DNA from: Pseudoxanthomonas sp. PXM02
GTDB taxonomy: Bacteria > Pseudomonadota > Gammaproteobacteria > Xanthomonadales > Xanthomonadaceae
DNA length: 64,000 nt
Assembly: GCF_014851805.1 (NCBI RefSeq)
Contig: NZ_JACVAK010000004.1
Span: 186,001-250,000, forward strand
Reading direction: 5' to 3'
Shown: positions 33,501 through 40,179 of the stretch, one piece after another
Layout of the letters: each line of letters begins with the position of its first letter
Numbering within the stretch: position 1 is the first letter of the stretch
Program-made: the position numbers and the translations under genes
Notes under the pieces: model-generated
Told to the model about the DNA's origin: nothing
What the model saw: the letters and a program-made list of their open reading frames with translations, nothing else
The model's database searches: none

Positions 33501-33588
33501 GATCGGCGATGCGCGTGCGCTGCGCCACGCCGATGCCGTGATTCCCCGCATCGCCGATTTCGACCTGAGGACGTTCGTTTCGCCTTGA
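30574..33588 (+). CDS. GH65 glycoside phosphorylase fused to beta-phosphoglucomutase
   Basis: A 1004-residue two-enzyme fusion. Residues about 20-770 are a family 65 phosphorylase. They comprise an N-terminal super-sandwich domain, an (alpha/alpha)6 barrel with GHCFWDTEAFVLPV and YPWRTIAGRECSAHYPSGSA, the general-acid Glu498 in TGPDEYTTLVNNN, and HHxxCKQADVV-like HQVCKQADVVMAL near the phosphate site. Residues about 785-1004 are a HAD beta-phosphoglucomutase with Asp798/Asp800 in VFDLDGVLTDT, SASRNA, and AKPDPAIF. It would split an alpha-glucosyl disaccharide (maltose, trehalose, kojibiose or nigerose) with phosphate and convert the beta-glucose 1-phosphate to glucose 6-phosphate. GTG at 30568 is an alternative start. 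Confidence 0.9.
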   Translation: MSVEERREQTAGVATQERQGPTDPWRLTQRGFDAARAARDETLFALANGTLGVRGALEEGDSASDGTFLSSVYEQNPIHYHERFPGFTRSTDTRVPVAEGKHIRLQFGDQPLRLSETEWLEFERTLDLEAGALHRRLRLKTPQGHTLEITARRVVPLAERALLAIRFEVASVDYTGPLALCSSIETGRQAIEQGDDPRIGVHGGKDLQVSDEHADADGARLAQRTHHSDMALVCAQQHRLSPGLIFESATAGVGRVEQRFVSTLTPSASVVIEKFVVYDDGNGTAADGVDAVLTRAQSAGFEAIAEAQAEAMRAFWQRAGLSVDGDPAAELALRFNLFHLLQSAGRDGITGTAAKGITGEGYEGHCFWDTEAFVLPVMAFTAPDVARAMLMYRYRTLDGARETARAMNHPRGALYPWRTIAGRECSAHYPSGSAAYHINAAIAYGIGLYLDASDDLDFLSEAGAEILFETARIWPQAGHFNPRLGGAFCIHEVTGPDEYTTLVNNNWYTNRMAQRHLERAVDAWSRLSAERPQALAALASRIGLDADEVVLWQRAADAMHLPVDEALGIHPQDDDFLGKPRWPFPKREGPHRPLLLDYHPLTLYRHQVCKQADVVMALVLAGDGIDAGSKRRDFDYYEAVTTHDSTLSAPVFGILASEVGQDEKAWRYFDASLRVDLDDLHGNTDHGVHMAAMAGSWLGLVQGFGGLRVADGRLAFAPTLPAAWTGYGFNLRWLGCALRVDVDARGVRYRLDEGDRLAFRHAGSEVVLTLGREAVLPLAVPTPPKATFPRVCDALVFDLDGVLTDTAHTHYRAWKRLADEIGVPFDLQVNERLKGVDRMASLEIILERASRAYTPDEKRALADTKNGYYVQEIASVGPQDLFDGVREVLDAARAAGLKLGLASASRNAPALLDKLGIADCFDYIADAGRIVRAKPDPAIFLDVAAALGVPAHRCIGVEDAAAGVEAIHAAGMAAIGIGDARALRHADAVIPRIADFDLRTFVSP

Positions 33589-33663
33589 CCGCACGGGGCC
33601 ACAGAAGCCGCGGCGGGCAGCCTGTCACTACAACAACAATCGCATTACGTGGAGGGAGAGACC

Positions 33664-36066
33664 ATGAAACACAGCAAGCACCCGATGCGCTACGCCCTGT
33701 CGGCCGCCATCGCGATGGCGCTCGCGCCGACGCTGGCCGCCGCACAGGACGCCGCCCCGGCCGCCGCAAAGGACGACGCGACCACGCTGGACGCCGTCGT
33801 CGTCAGCGGTACCGCCAAGTTCAAGGGACTGCGCAAGCGCGACGCCAGCTTCTCGATCAGCACGGCGACGCCCGAGCAGATCCAGGAAACCGCACCCACC
33901 AGCACTGCCGACCTGCTGAAGATCGTGCCGGGCGTGTGGGCCGAGGCCAGCGGCGGCGGTACCGGCGCCAACGTCTTCGTGCGCGGCATGCCGTCGGAAG
34001 GCGACGCGCCGTTCTTCACCCTGCAGCTGGACGGCTCGCCGATCTTTCCGCCGCCGACCCTGTCGTTCCTCGAGAACACCACGCTGTTCCGCATCGACGA
34101 CACCATCGCGCGCGTCGAAGGCCTGCGTGGCGGTCCCAGCCCGATCTACTCCAACGGCCAGCCGGGCGTCACGGTCAACTTCATCCAGAAGAAGGGCGAG
34201 GACACGCCGGAAGGCCTGGTGCGCGTGACGCTGGGTACCGACAGCCTGCAGCGCGTCGACTTCTACAGTGGCGGTCCGCTGAGCGCCGAGAGTGGCTGGT
34301 ACTACAGCGTGGGCGGCTTCTACCGCGAGACCGACGGCGTGCGCCAGACGGGCTTCCCGGTCGAGAAGGGCGGCCAGCTGAGCGCCGCGCTGACCAAGCG
34401 CTGGGCCGAAGGCGAGTTCAACCTCTACGCCCGTCACACCGATGACAAGAACACCTTCTACACCGCGGTGCCGCTGGTCTCGCGCAACAACGGCGAAGAC
34501 ATCTCCAGCTTCCCCGGCCTGGACGCGACCACCGGCACGCTGGTCGGCGACGACTTCCGTCGCGTGACGCTGCCGACCGGCGTCGGCAACCAGACGATGA
34601 CGCGCGACCTGGCCGATGGCCGCGGCGTGGACATCGACGTGTTCGGCGGTTCGCTGGACTGGTACGTCGGCAACTGGACCATCAGCGACAAGTTCAACTA
34701 CATCAAGGGCGATGCGCCGACCTACGCGCTGTTCACCGGCGCCAACCCGCAGACGCTGTCGTCCTACATCACCGACACCTACGGCGCGGGCGTGACCGGC
34801 ACCGGCACGTTCGTCAATGGCGGTGGCGCGGTGGATCCGAACCAGCAGGTGCTGACGGCGGGCTTCTGGGTGGTGGAGAAGGAAATCAGCTCGTTCACCA
34901 ACGACCTGCGCTTCAGCGTCGACCTGACCGACAGCAACTCGCTGACCTTCGGCGTGTACTACGCGGACTACTCGTCCAAGGACCGCTGGTGGCTGGGCAA
35001 CAACATGCTGCTGACGGCGCAGGACAACGCCCGCCGGGTGAACCTGGCGCTGTCCGATGGTCGCGTGGCGACGCGTGACGGCTTCGTCGGCAACGCGTTC
35101 TACAACATCCGCGGCGACTACGACGGCCAGAACACCGCCTTCTTCATCGCCGACGAGTGGACCGTCAACGACCGCATCCGCCTGGATGCCGGCGTGCGCT
35201 ACGAGCGGCAGGAAGTGAACGGCACGGTGTGGGACCCGATCACGGTCGACCTGGACGGCGATCAGAACACGCTGTACGACAACGCCACGTCCGTCTCCAC
35301 CACGCCGCGCAGCATCGACCAGAACGACAGCGATGTGTCCTGGACGGCCGGCCTGAACTACACGCTCAACGACAACGTCAGCCTGTTCGGTCGCGTCAAC
35401 TCGGGCTTCACCTTCCCGCAGTTCGACAACCTGCGCGATGGCGCCAACAACAAGACCGAGATCGACCAGTACGAGCTGGGCCTGAAGGCGGGCGGCGAGA
35501 CGTACGAGATGTACCTGACCGCGTTCTTCAACGACTTCACCGGCCTGCGCTACCAGGCGTTCGACAACAACGGCAACAACGTCGTGATCATCGGCGACTC
35601 GAAGGCGCGTGGCCTGGAGTTCGAGGGTGCGTGGCGTCCCGCCGGCGGTTTCGAACTGGCGTGGAACGCAACCTGGCTGCGCGCCAAGTACGGCGACTTC
35701 GCCACCTACGACGGCAACCAGGTAGTGCGCCAGCCGAAGTTCCGCGCGCGGCTGACGCCCAGCTACTACTGGTCGCTGCCGTGGGGCGACCTGAAGGCGT
35801 TCGCCACCTACACGCACGTGGGTGACCGGTACTCCGATCCCGCGAACGGCCAGGTGCTGCCGTCGTACGACACCTGGGACATCGGTGCCAGCGCGCATGT
35901 GGGCGACCACTGGGAGTTCACCTTCTCGGGCCGCAACGTCACCGACGAGATCGCGCTGACCGAGGGCAATGCCCGCGTGCTGGGCAACGCGACCAGTGGC
36001 GGCGTGTTCATGGGCCGTCCGCTGGAAGGCACGTCGTACCAGGCTTCCGTCGCGTACCGCTGGTGA
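33664..36066 (+). CDS. TonB-dependent receptor of the alpha-glucoside locus
   Basis: An 800-residue outer-membrane receptor. It has a signal peptide (cleaved after LAAAQ near residue 24), a TonB-box-like LDAVVVSG, a plug domain (about 45-165, with RDASFSISTATPEQIQE, then NVFVRGMP and VEGLRGGPSPIYSNG) and a 22-strand barrel ending in the aromatic VAYRW. The strong GGAGGGAGAG site fixes the start at 33664. Its position between the GH65-PGM gene and an MFS gene, behind LacI operators, suggests it imports alpha-glucosides (oligosaccharides) across the outer membrane. Confidence 0.92.
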   Translation: MKHSKHPMRYALSAAIAMALAPTLAAAQDAAPAAAKDDATTLDAVVVSGTAKFKGLRKRDASFSISTATPEQIQETAPTSTADLLKIVPGVWAEASGGGTGANVFVRGMPSEGDAPFFTLQLDGSPIFPPPTLSFLENTTLFRIDDTIARVEGLRGGPSPIYSNGQPGVTVNFIQKKGEDTPEGLVRVTLGTDSLQRVDFYSGGPLSAESGWYYSVGGFYRETDGVRQTGFPVEKGGQLSAALTKRWAEGEFNLYARHTDDKNTFYTAVPLVSRNNGEDISSFPGLDATTGTLVGDDFRRVTLPTGVGNQTMTRDLADGRGVDIDVFGGSLDWYVGNWTISDKFNYIKGDAPTYALFTGANPQTLSSYITDTYGAGVTGTGTFVNGGGAVDPNQQVLTAGFWVVEKEISSFTNDLRFSVDLTDSNSLTFGVYYADYSSKDRWWLGNNMLLTAQDNARRVNLALSDGRVATRDGFVGNAFYNIRGDYDGQNTAFFIADEWTVNDRIRLDAGVRYERQEVNGTVWDPITVDLDGDQNTLYDNATSVSTTPRSIDQNDSDVSWTAGLNYTLNDNVSLFGRVNSGFTFPQFDNLRDGANNKTEIDQYELGLKAGGETYEMYLTAFFNDFTGLRYQAFDNNGNNVVIIGDSKARGLEFEGAWRPAGGFELAWNATWLRAKYGDFATYDGNQVVRQPKFRARLTPSYYWSLPWGDLKAFATYTHVGDRYSDPANGQVLPSYDTWDIGASAHVGDHWEFTFSGRNVTDEIALTEGNARVLGNATSGGVFMGRPLEGTSYQASVAYRW

Positions 36067-36234
36067 TGCCTTCCGCCCGCGACCCCGCGGGCGCGCATCC
36101 GCCCTGCGCCGTCTCTCCCCGGCGTGGTGGCGGATGCACTCTCCTGATGGTCGCCGCGCCGGCTCCGGCGCGGCGATCCGCCTCGCGGTCCGGCCGATGC
36201 GGCTAGGATGCGCACGACTCTTCCGGTACCGCCC

Positions 36235-37476
36235 ATGACGCGCACCCGCATGATCCTGGCGATGATCCTGACGTACATGATCTTCGCCATGCTGTTGAAC
36301 TCCGTGGGCACGGTGATCCTGCAGTCCATCCAGGGCTTCGGCATCACCAAGGCCGACGCCAGCCTGCTGGAGGCGTTCAAGGACCTGCCGATCGCGGTCA
36401 CCTCGTTCCTGGTGGCCTCGTTCCTGCCGCGACTGGGCTACCGCCGCGCGATGATGCTCGGCCTGCTGCTGGTCGCCGCCGCCTGCGTGGCGATGCCGAT
36501 GCTGCAGGCGTTCTGGGCGACCAAACTGCTGTTCACCACGGTGGGCGTGGCGTTCGCGCTGGTGAAGGTGTCGGTCTATTCCAGCATCGGCCTGCTGACC
36601 GAAGGACCCAAGGCGCATGCCGCGTTGACCAGCACGGTGGAAGGCTGGTTCATGGTCGGCATCCTCGGCAGCGCGTGGCTGTTCGCGGCCTTCATCAATG
36701 CCGACATGCCGGGCGATCCGGTGTGGCTGGATGTCTACTGGGTGCTGGCGGCGATGTGCATTGCCGTTGTCGTGCTGCTGGCGACCTGCACGCTGGACGA
36801 GCGTGCGGCGCAGGATGGGCACGCTGCGGGCGAGTCCTTCATCGACATGTTCCGCCTGCTCGCGTTGCCGCTGGTGGTGGTGTTCCTGGTGTCGGCCTTC
36901 CTCTACGTGCTGATGGAACAGGCGATCAACACGTGGCTGCCGACGTTCAACCGCGAGATCCTGCACCTGCCCACCACGCTCAGCGTGCAGGCGGCCAGCA
37001 TCTTCGCCGGCTCACTGGCGCTGGGACGGTTGGGTGGCGGCGTGCTGCTGCGGCGCATCCCGTGGTTCTGGCTGCTGTCCGCGTGCGTGGTGGCGATGGC
37101 GGTGCTGGTGTTGCTGGCCCTGCCGCTGGCGGCCAACGTGCAGGCGCGCGAGGGCATGACGTGGTGGAACGCACCTGCTGCCGCGTACGTGTTCCCGATG
37201 ATCGGCCTGCTGATGGCGCCGATCTACCCGGCGATCAATTCGGTGGTGCTCAGTGCGCTGCCGAAGTCGCGGCACGCAGCGATGACCGGGCTCATCGTCG
37301 TGTTCTCCGCACTGGGCGGCACCACCGGTTCGTACGTGACCGGCCAGCTGTTCGCGCACTTCGACGGCTCGCGGGCGTTCTACCTGCTGCTGGCGCCGAT
37401 GGCGATGCTGCTAGTGTCGATGGCGCTGCTGCAGCGCGCAGTGTCGAAGCGTCCAGGCATTCCGCTGGCGGCGTAA
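36235..37476 (+). CDS. MFS transporter, probably for the sugar of this locus
   Basis: A 413-residue inner-membrane carrier with 12 predicted helices. The first runs from MILAMILTYMIFAMLLNSVG, and the central loop contains DERAAQDGHAAGES. Typical MFS loops are PRLGYRRAMMLG after helix 2 and RLGGGVLLRRIP after helix 8. The ATG at 36235 is preferred, since a TAGGAT -10-like box at 36204-36209 lies on top of the alternative ATG at 36208. This suggests an additional promoter inside the locus. The substrate is inferred from the GH65 and TonB-receptor neighbours. Confidence 0.88.
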   Translation: MTRTRMILAMILTYMIFAMLLNSVGTVILQSIQGFGITKADASLLEAFKDLPIAVTSFLVASFLPRLGYRRAMMLGLLLVAAACVAMPMLQAFWATKLLFTTVGVAFALVKVSVYSSIGLLTEGPKAHAALTSTVEGWFMVGILGSAWLFAAFINADMPGDPVWLDVYWVLAAMCIAVVVLLATCTLDERAAQDGHAAGESFIDMFRLLALPLVVVFLVSAFLYVLMEQAINTWLPTFNREILHLPTTLSVQAASIFAGSLALGRLGGGVLLRRIPWFWLLSACVVAMAVLVLLALPLAANVQAREGMTWWNAPAAAYVFPMIGLLMAPIYPAINSVVLSALPKSRHAAMTGLIVVFSALGGTTGSYVTGQLFAHFDGSRAFYLLLAPMAMLLVSMALLQRAVSKRPGIPLAA

Positions 37477-37489
37477 CGTGCGGGCGTTG

Positions 37490-37515
37490 ACGCCACCTCG
37501 CAAGAGGGGTGGCGT
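37490..37515. terminator. Hairpin after the MFS gene
   Basis: ACGCCACC (37490-37497) pairs with GGTGGCGT (37508-37515), with further TC/GA pairing near the loop. There is no T-tract, so it may be a terminator or a 3'-end stabiliser for the sugar-locus mRNA. Confidence 0.45.
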
Positions 37516-37546
37516 ATCGTGTCGCTCCCCGAACACGAGACGACGC

Positions 37547-38002
37547 ATGAACGCGACCGGCGTGGCCCTGGCCCTGTTCATCGGCATGCTGTTGCCGTTG
37601 CAGGCACTGATCAATGCGTCGCTCGGCCGGCAGACCTTCGGGCCGCTGTTCGCGTCGCTGTGCTCGTTCCTTGTGGGCACGGGCGTCCTGCTTGCCTGGT
37701 GGCTGCTGACGCGCCCGGTGTTCGTGCCTACCGCACTTGCGAAGGTGCCGTGGTGGGCATGGATGGGTGGCGCGATTGGCGCGGTGTTCGTCGCTTCGGC
37801 GACATTGCTGGTGCCGCGATTGGGCGCGGCATCGCTGATCTGCCTGGTGGTCGCCGGGCAGCTGGTGGGTTCGGTCGTGCTGGACCATTACGGCGTGCTG
37901 CACGCGCGGCAGCCGGTGGATGCGTTGCGCGTGGTCGGCCTGTTGCTGGTGGTCGCCGGCGCGCTGCTGGTGGTGAAGCCCTGGCAGTCCGCGGGCGCTT
38001 GA
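37547..38002 (+). CDS. DMT-family transporter of the DUF606/YdcZ type
   Basis: A 151-residue membrane protein with five predicted helices, half the size of EamA carriers. Helix one contains IGMLLPLQALINASLGRQ and the loop after it GPLFASLCSFLVG, both typical of YdcZ/DUF606 proteins. The last helix is VVGLLLVVAGALLVV. Members act as homo- or heterodimers of short DMT subunits; the substrate is unknown. The next gene starts three bases after its stop. Confidence 0.85.
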   Translation: MNATGVALALFIGMLLPLQALINASLGRQTFGPLFASLCSFLVGTGVLLAWWLLTRPVFVPTALAKVPWWAWMGGAIGAVFVASATLLVPRLGAASLICLVVAGQLVGSVVLDHYGVLHARQPVDALRVVGLLLVVAGALLVVKPWQSAGA

Positions 38003-38005
38003 GGG

Positions 38006-38527
38006 GTGGGTGATCTGCTGACCGGTCTGCCGCCGAGCATCGGCGCGGACTGCCGCGTGCTGGTGCTGGGGTCGATGCCGGGCGATGCCTCGTTGCACGC
38101 CGCACGTTACTACGCGCATCCCCGTAACCGGTTCTGGCCGCTGATGGCGTCGCTGTGCGGGTTCTCGACCGACCTGCCGTATGAAGCACGCATGCGTGGC
38201 TTGCATGAGGGCGGCGTCGGCCTATGGGATGTCATCGGCCAGTGCGAACGTCGTGGCAGCCTGGACGCCAGCATCGTGCGCGGGACCGAGGTCGCCAACC
38301 CGGTGGCCGACCTGCTGGTGGCGCATCGCAGCATCCAGGCGATCGCGCTGAATGGAGGAAAGGCCGCCGAGGCGTTCCGTCGTCATGTCGAGCCGCAGCT
38401 GCCGCAGACGCAGCGGCCAGTCGTGTTCGCGCTGCCATCGACCAGTCCTGCCAACGCCTCCTTCCAGTACGAGCGGCTGCGCGCGGCATGGGACGCGATT
38501 GCGCCTTTGCTGCGTGTCCGCGGCTGA
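38006..38527 (+). CDS. DNA-deoxyinosine glycosylase (uracil-DNA glycosylase superfamily)
   Basis: A 173-residue base-excision repair enzyme. The UDG-fold motif I is LVLGSMPGDASLHAARYYAHPRNRFWP, which is the signature of the hypoxanthine-DNA glycosylase (family 6) branch. A later segment, GVGLWDVIGQCERRGSLDASI, and LPSTSPANAS near the C terminus form the second motif. It would remove deoxyinosine arising from adenine deamination. The start is GTG at 38006, three bases after the upstream stop. Confidence 0.87.
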   Translation: MGDLLTGLPPSIGADCRVLVLGSMPGDASLHAARYYAHPRNRFWPLMASLCGFSTDLPYEARMRGLHEGGVGLWDVIGQCERRGSLDASIVRGTEVANPVADLLVAHRSIQAIALNGGKAAEAFRRHVEPQLPQTQRPVVFALPSTSPANASFQYERLRAAWDAIAPLLRVRG

Positions 38528-38668
38528 CAATGCGGCAGCGTATCGTGGCGCACTGGGGTCCGACCAAAGCGATACCACTGCGTGCGGCGCAGCGCGTGAT
38601 GCCGCCGTGACGCGGCACCGGCGGCCCGCAATGTCCCGCCATGGACAGCAAATAACACCAATGAATGG

Positions 38669-38697
38669 TTGGCGCATCGCGTCGTGCCGGCCACAAT
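38669..38697 (+). promoter_or_regulatory. Candidate promoter of aceF-lpd
   Basis: TTGGCG (38669-38674), 17 bases, CACAAT (38692-38697), placed 38 bases before the aceF start. The 208-base gap from 38528 has no gene. This suggests aceF-lpd can be transcribed on its own, although aceE is not in the window. Confidence 0.45.
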
Positions 38698-38735
38698 AGG
38701 GGTTCCCCTCTTCACGCCCCCACCGGAGTAACGCC

Positions 38736-40166
38736 ATGTCCGACATCAAGGAAGCCAAAGTCCCCGATATCGGTGACTACGACGGCGTACCGGTGATCGA
38801 AATCCTGGTGGCCGTGGGCGACACGGTGAAGAAGGACCAGGGCCTGGTGACGCTGGAATCGGACAAGGCGACGATGGAAGTGCCGTCCGCGTTCTCCGGC
38901 GTGGTGAAGGAGATCAAGGTCAAGCTCGGCGACGAACTGGCCGAGGGCGCCGTCGTCGCGCTGATCGAAGTCAGTAAAGGCGCTGCCGAGGCCAAGCCGG
39001 CCGCCGCCGCACCGGCCCCGACGGCCGCCGCCGAGACCGGCGCGAAGGTCGAGCCGGTCGCCGTCTCGCCGACGCCGGACAAGATCGCTCAGCGCGAGAT
39101 CGCGCAGGAGCGCGCCGCACCGGCGGTCGCGCCCGCCGCGTCGCGCGTGTTGGACGACAAGCCGGGCATCGATCCCGAAGCGTCGCCGCCGCGCACCCCG
39201 CCGGTCGAGTTCAAGGCCGACCGCGTGCTGCCGGAGAAGGTCGCCTACGCCAGCCCTGCAGTGCGCCTGTTCGCGCGCGAGCTGGGCGTGGACCTCAACC
39301 AGGTGAAAGGCACCGAGCGCGGTGGCCGCATCAGCAAGGAAGACGTGCAGAAGTACGTCAAGGGCGCGCTGGCGGGCGGCGTGGCCGCGCCGGCAGCCGC
39401 AGGCGCGCCGGTCGCCGCGGGTGGCGGGCTCAACCTGCTGCCGTGGCCGAAGGTGGACTTCAGCAAGTTCGGCGAGACCGAAGTCGTCCAGCTGTCGCGC
39501 ATCAAGAAGATTTCCGGCGCCAACCTGGCGCGCAACTGGGCGATGATCCCGCACGTCACCCAGCACGACCACGCCGACATCACCGACCTGGAAGCGCTGC
39601 GCGTGGCGCTGAACAAGGAAAACGAGAAGGCCGGCATCAAGCTGACCATGCTCGCCTTCCTGATGAAGGCCAGCGTCTCGGCGCTGAAGAAGTTCCCCGA
39701 CTTCAACGCCTCGCTGGATGCCAGCGGCGAGAACCTCACGCTGAAGAAGTATTTCCATGTCGGCTTCGCCGCCGACACGCCGAACGGCCTGGTCGTGCCG
39801 GTGATCCGCGACGTCGACAAGAAGGGCGTCAACGAGATCGCGCAGGAAAGCGGCGAGCTGGCGAAGAAGGCGCGCGAAGGCAAGTTGGGCCCGGCCGAGA
39901 TGTCGGGCGGCTGCTTCTCGATCTCCTCGCTGGGCGGCATCGGCGGCGTGGCGTTCACGCCCATCGTCAATGCGCCGGAAGTCGCCATCCTCGGCGTGTC
40001 CAAGTCGTCGATCCAGCCGGTGTGGGACGGCAAGCAGTTCCAGCCGCGCCTGATGCTGCCGCTGTCGCTGAGCTACGACCACCGCGTGATCGACGGCGCT
40101 GCCGCCGCGCGCTTCACCGCCTATCTCGCCCAGTTGCTCGGCGACATGCGCCGCGTGCTGCTGTAA
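38736..40166 (+). CDS. aceF: Pyruvate dehydrogenase E2, dihydrolipoamide acetyltransferase
   Basis: A 476-residue E2 subunit. It has a single N-terminal lipoyl domain (residues 1-80; the lipoylated Lys44 in LESDKAT), an Ala/Pro-rich linker, and a peripheral-subunit-binding domain near 165-205 (ASPAVRLFARELGVDLNQVKG). A C-terminal acetyltransferase follows, ending with SLSYDHRVIDGAAAA, where His and Asp are catalytic. E. coli E2 has three lipoyl domains; this one has one, while two more sit on the E3 gene that follows. The E1 gene (aceE) is not within the window, which is common in Xanthomonadaceae. Confidence 0.95.
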   Translation: MSDIKEAKVPDIGDYDGVPVIEILVAVGDTVKKDQGLVTLESDKATMEVPSAFSGVVKEIKVKLGDELAEGAVVALIEVSKGAAEAKPAAAAPAPTAAAETGAKVEPVAVSPTPDKIAQREIAQERAAPAVAPAASRVLDDKPGIDPEASPPRTPPVEFKADRVLPEKVAYASPAVRLFARELGVDLNQVKGTERGGRISKEDVQKYVKGALAGGVAAPAAAGAPVAAGGGLNLLPWPKVDFSKFGETEVVQLSRIKKISGANLARNWAMIPHVTQHDHADITDLEALRVALNKENEKAGIKLTMLAFLMKASVSALKKFPDFNASLDASGENLTLKKYFHVGFAADTPNGLVVPVIRDVDKKGVNEIAQESGELAKKAREGKLGPAEMSGGCFSISSLGGIGGVAFTPIVNAPEVAILGVSKSSIQPVWDGKQFQPRLMLPLSLSYDHRVIDGAAAARFTAYLAQLLGDMRRVLL

Positions 40167-40179
40167 GGAGACCGAGACC

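Noticed and set aside
33628-36966. Very long open frame on the minus strand opposite the TonB receptor and MFS genes (about 1100 codons)
   Set aside because: It is an antisense shadow caused by the GC3 bias; the plus-strand genes have full domain structure and the antisense product is His/Arg/Gln-rich low-complexity.
37487-37520. Promoter TTGACG ... TATCGT before the DUF606 gene
   Set aside because: The spacing is 22 bases, too long for sigma-70, and the segment forms a hairpin better read as the end of the MFS transcript.
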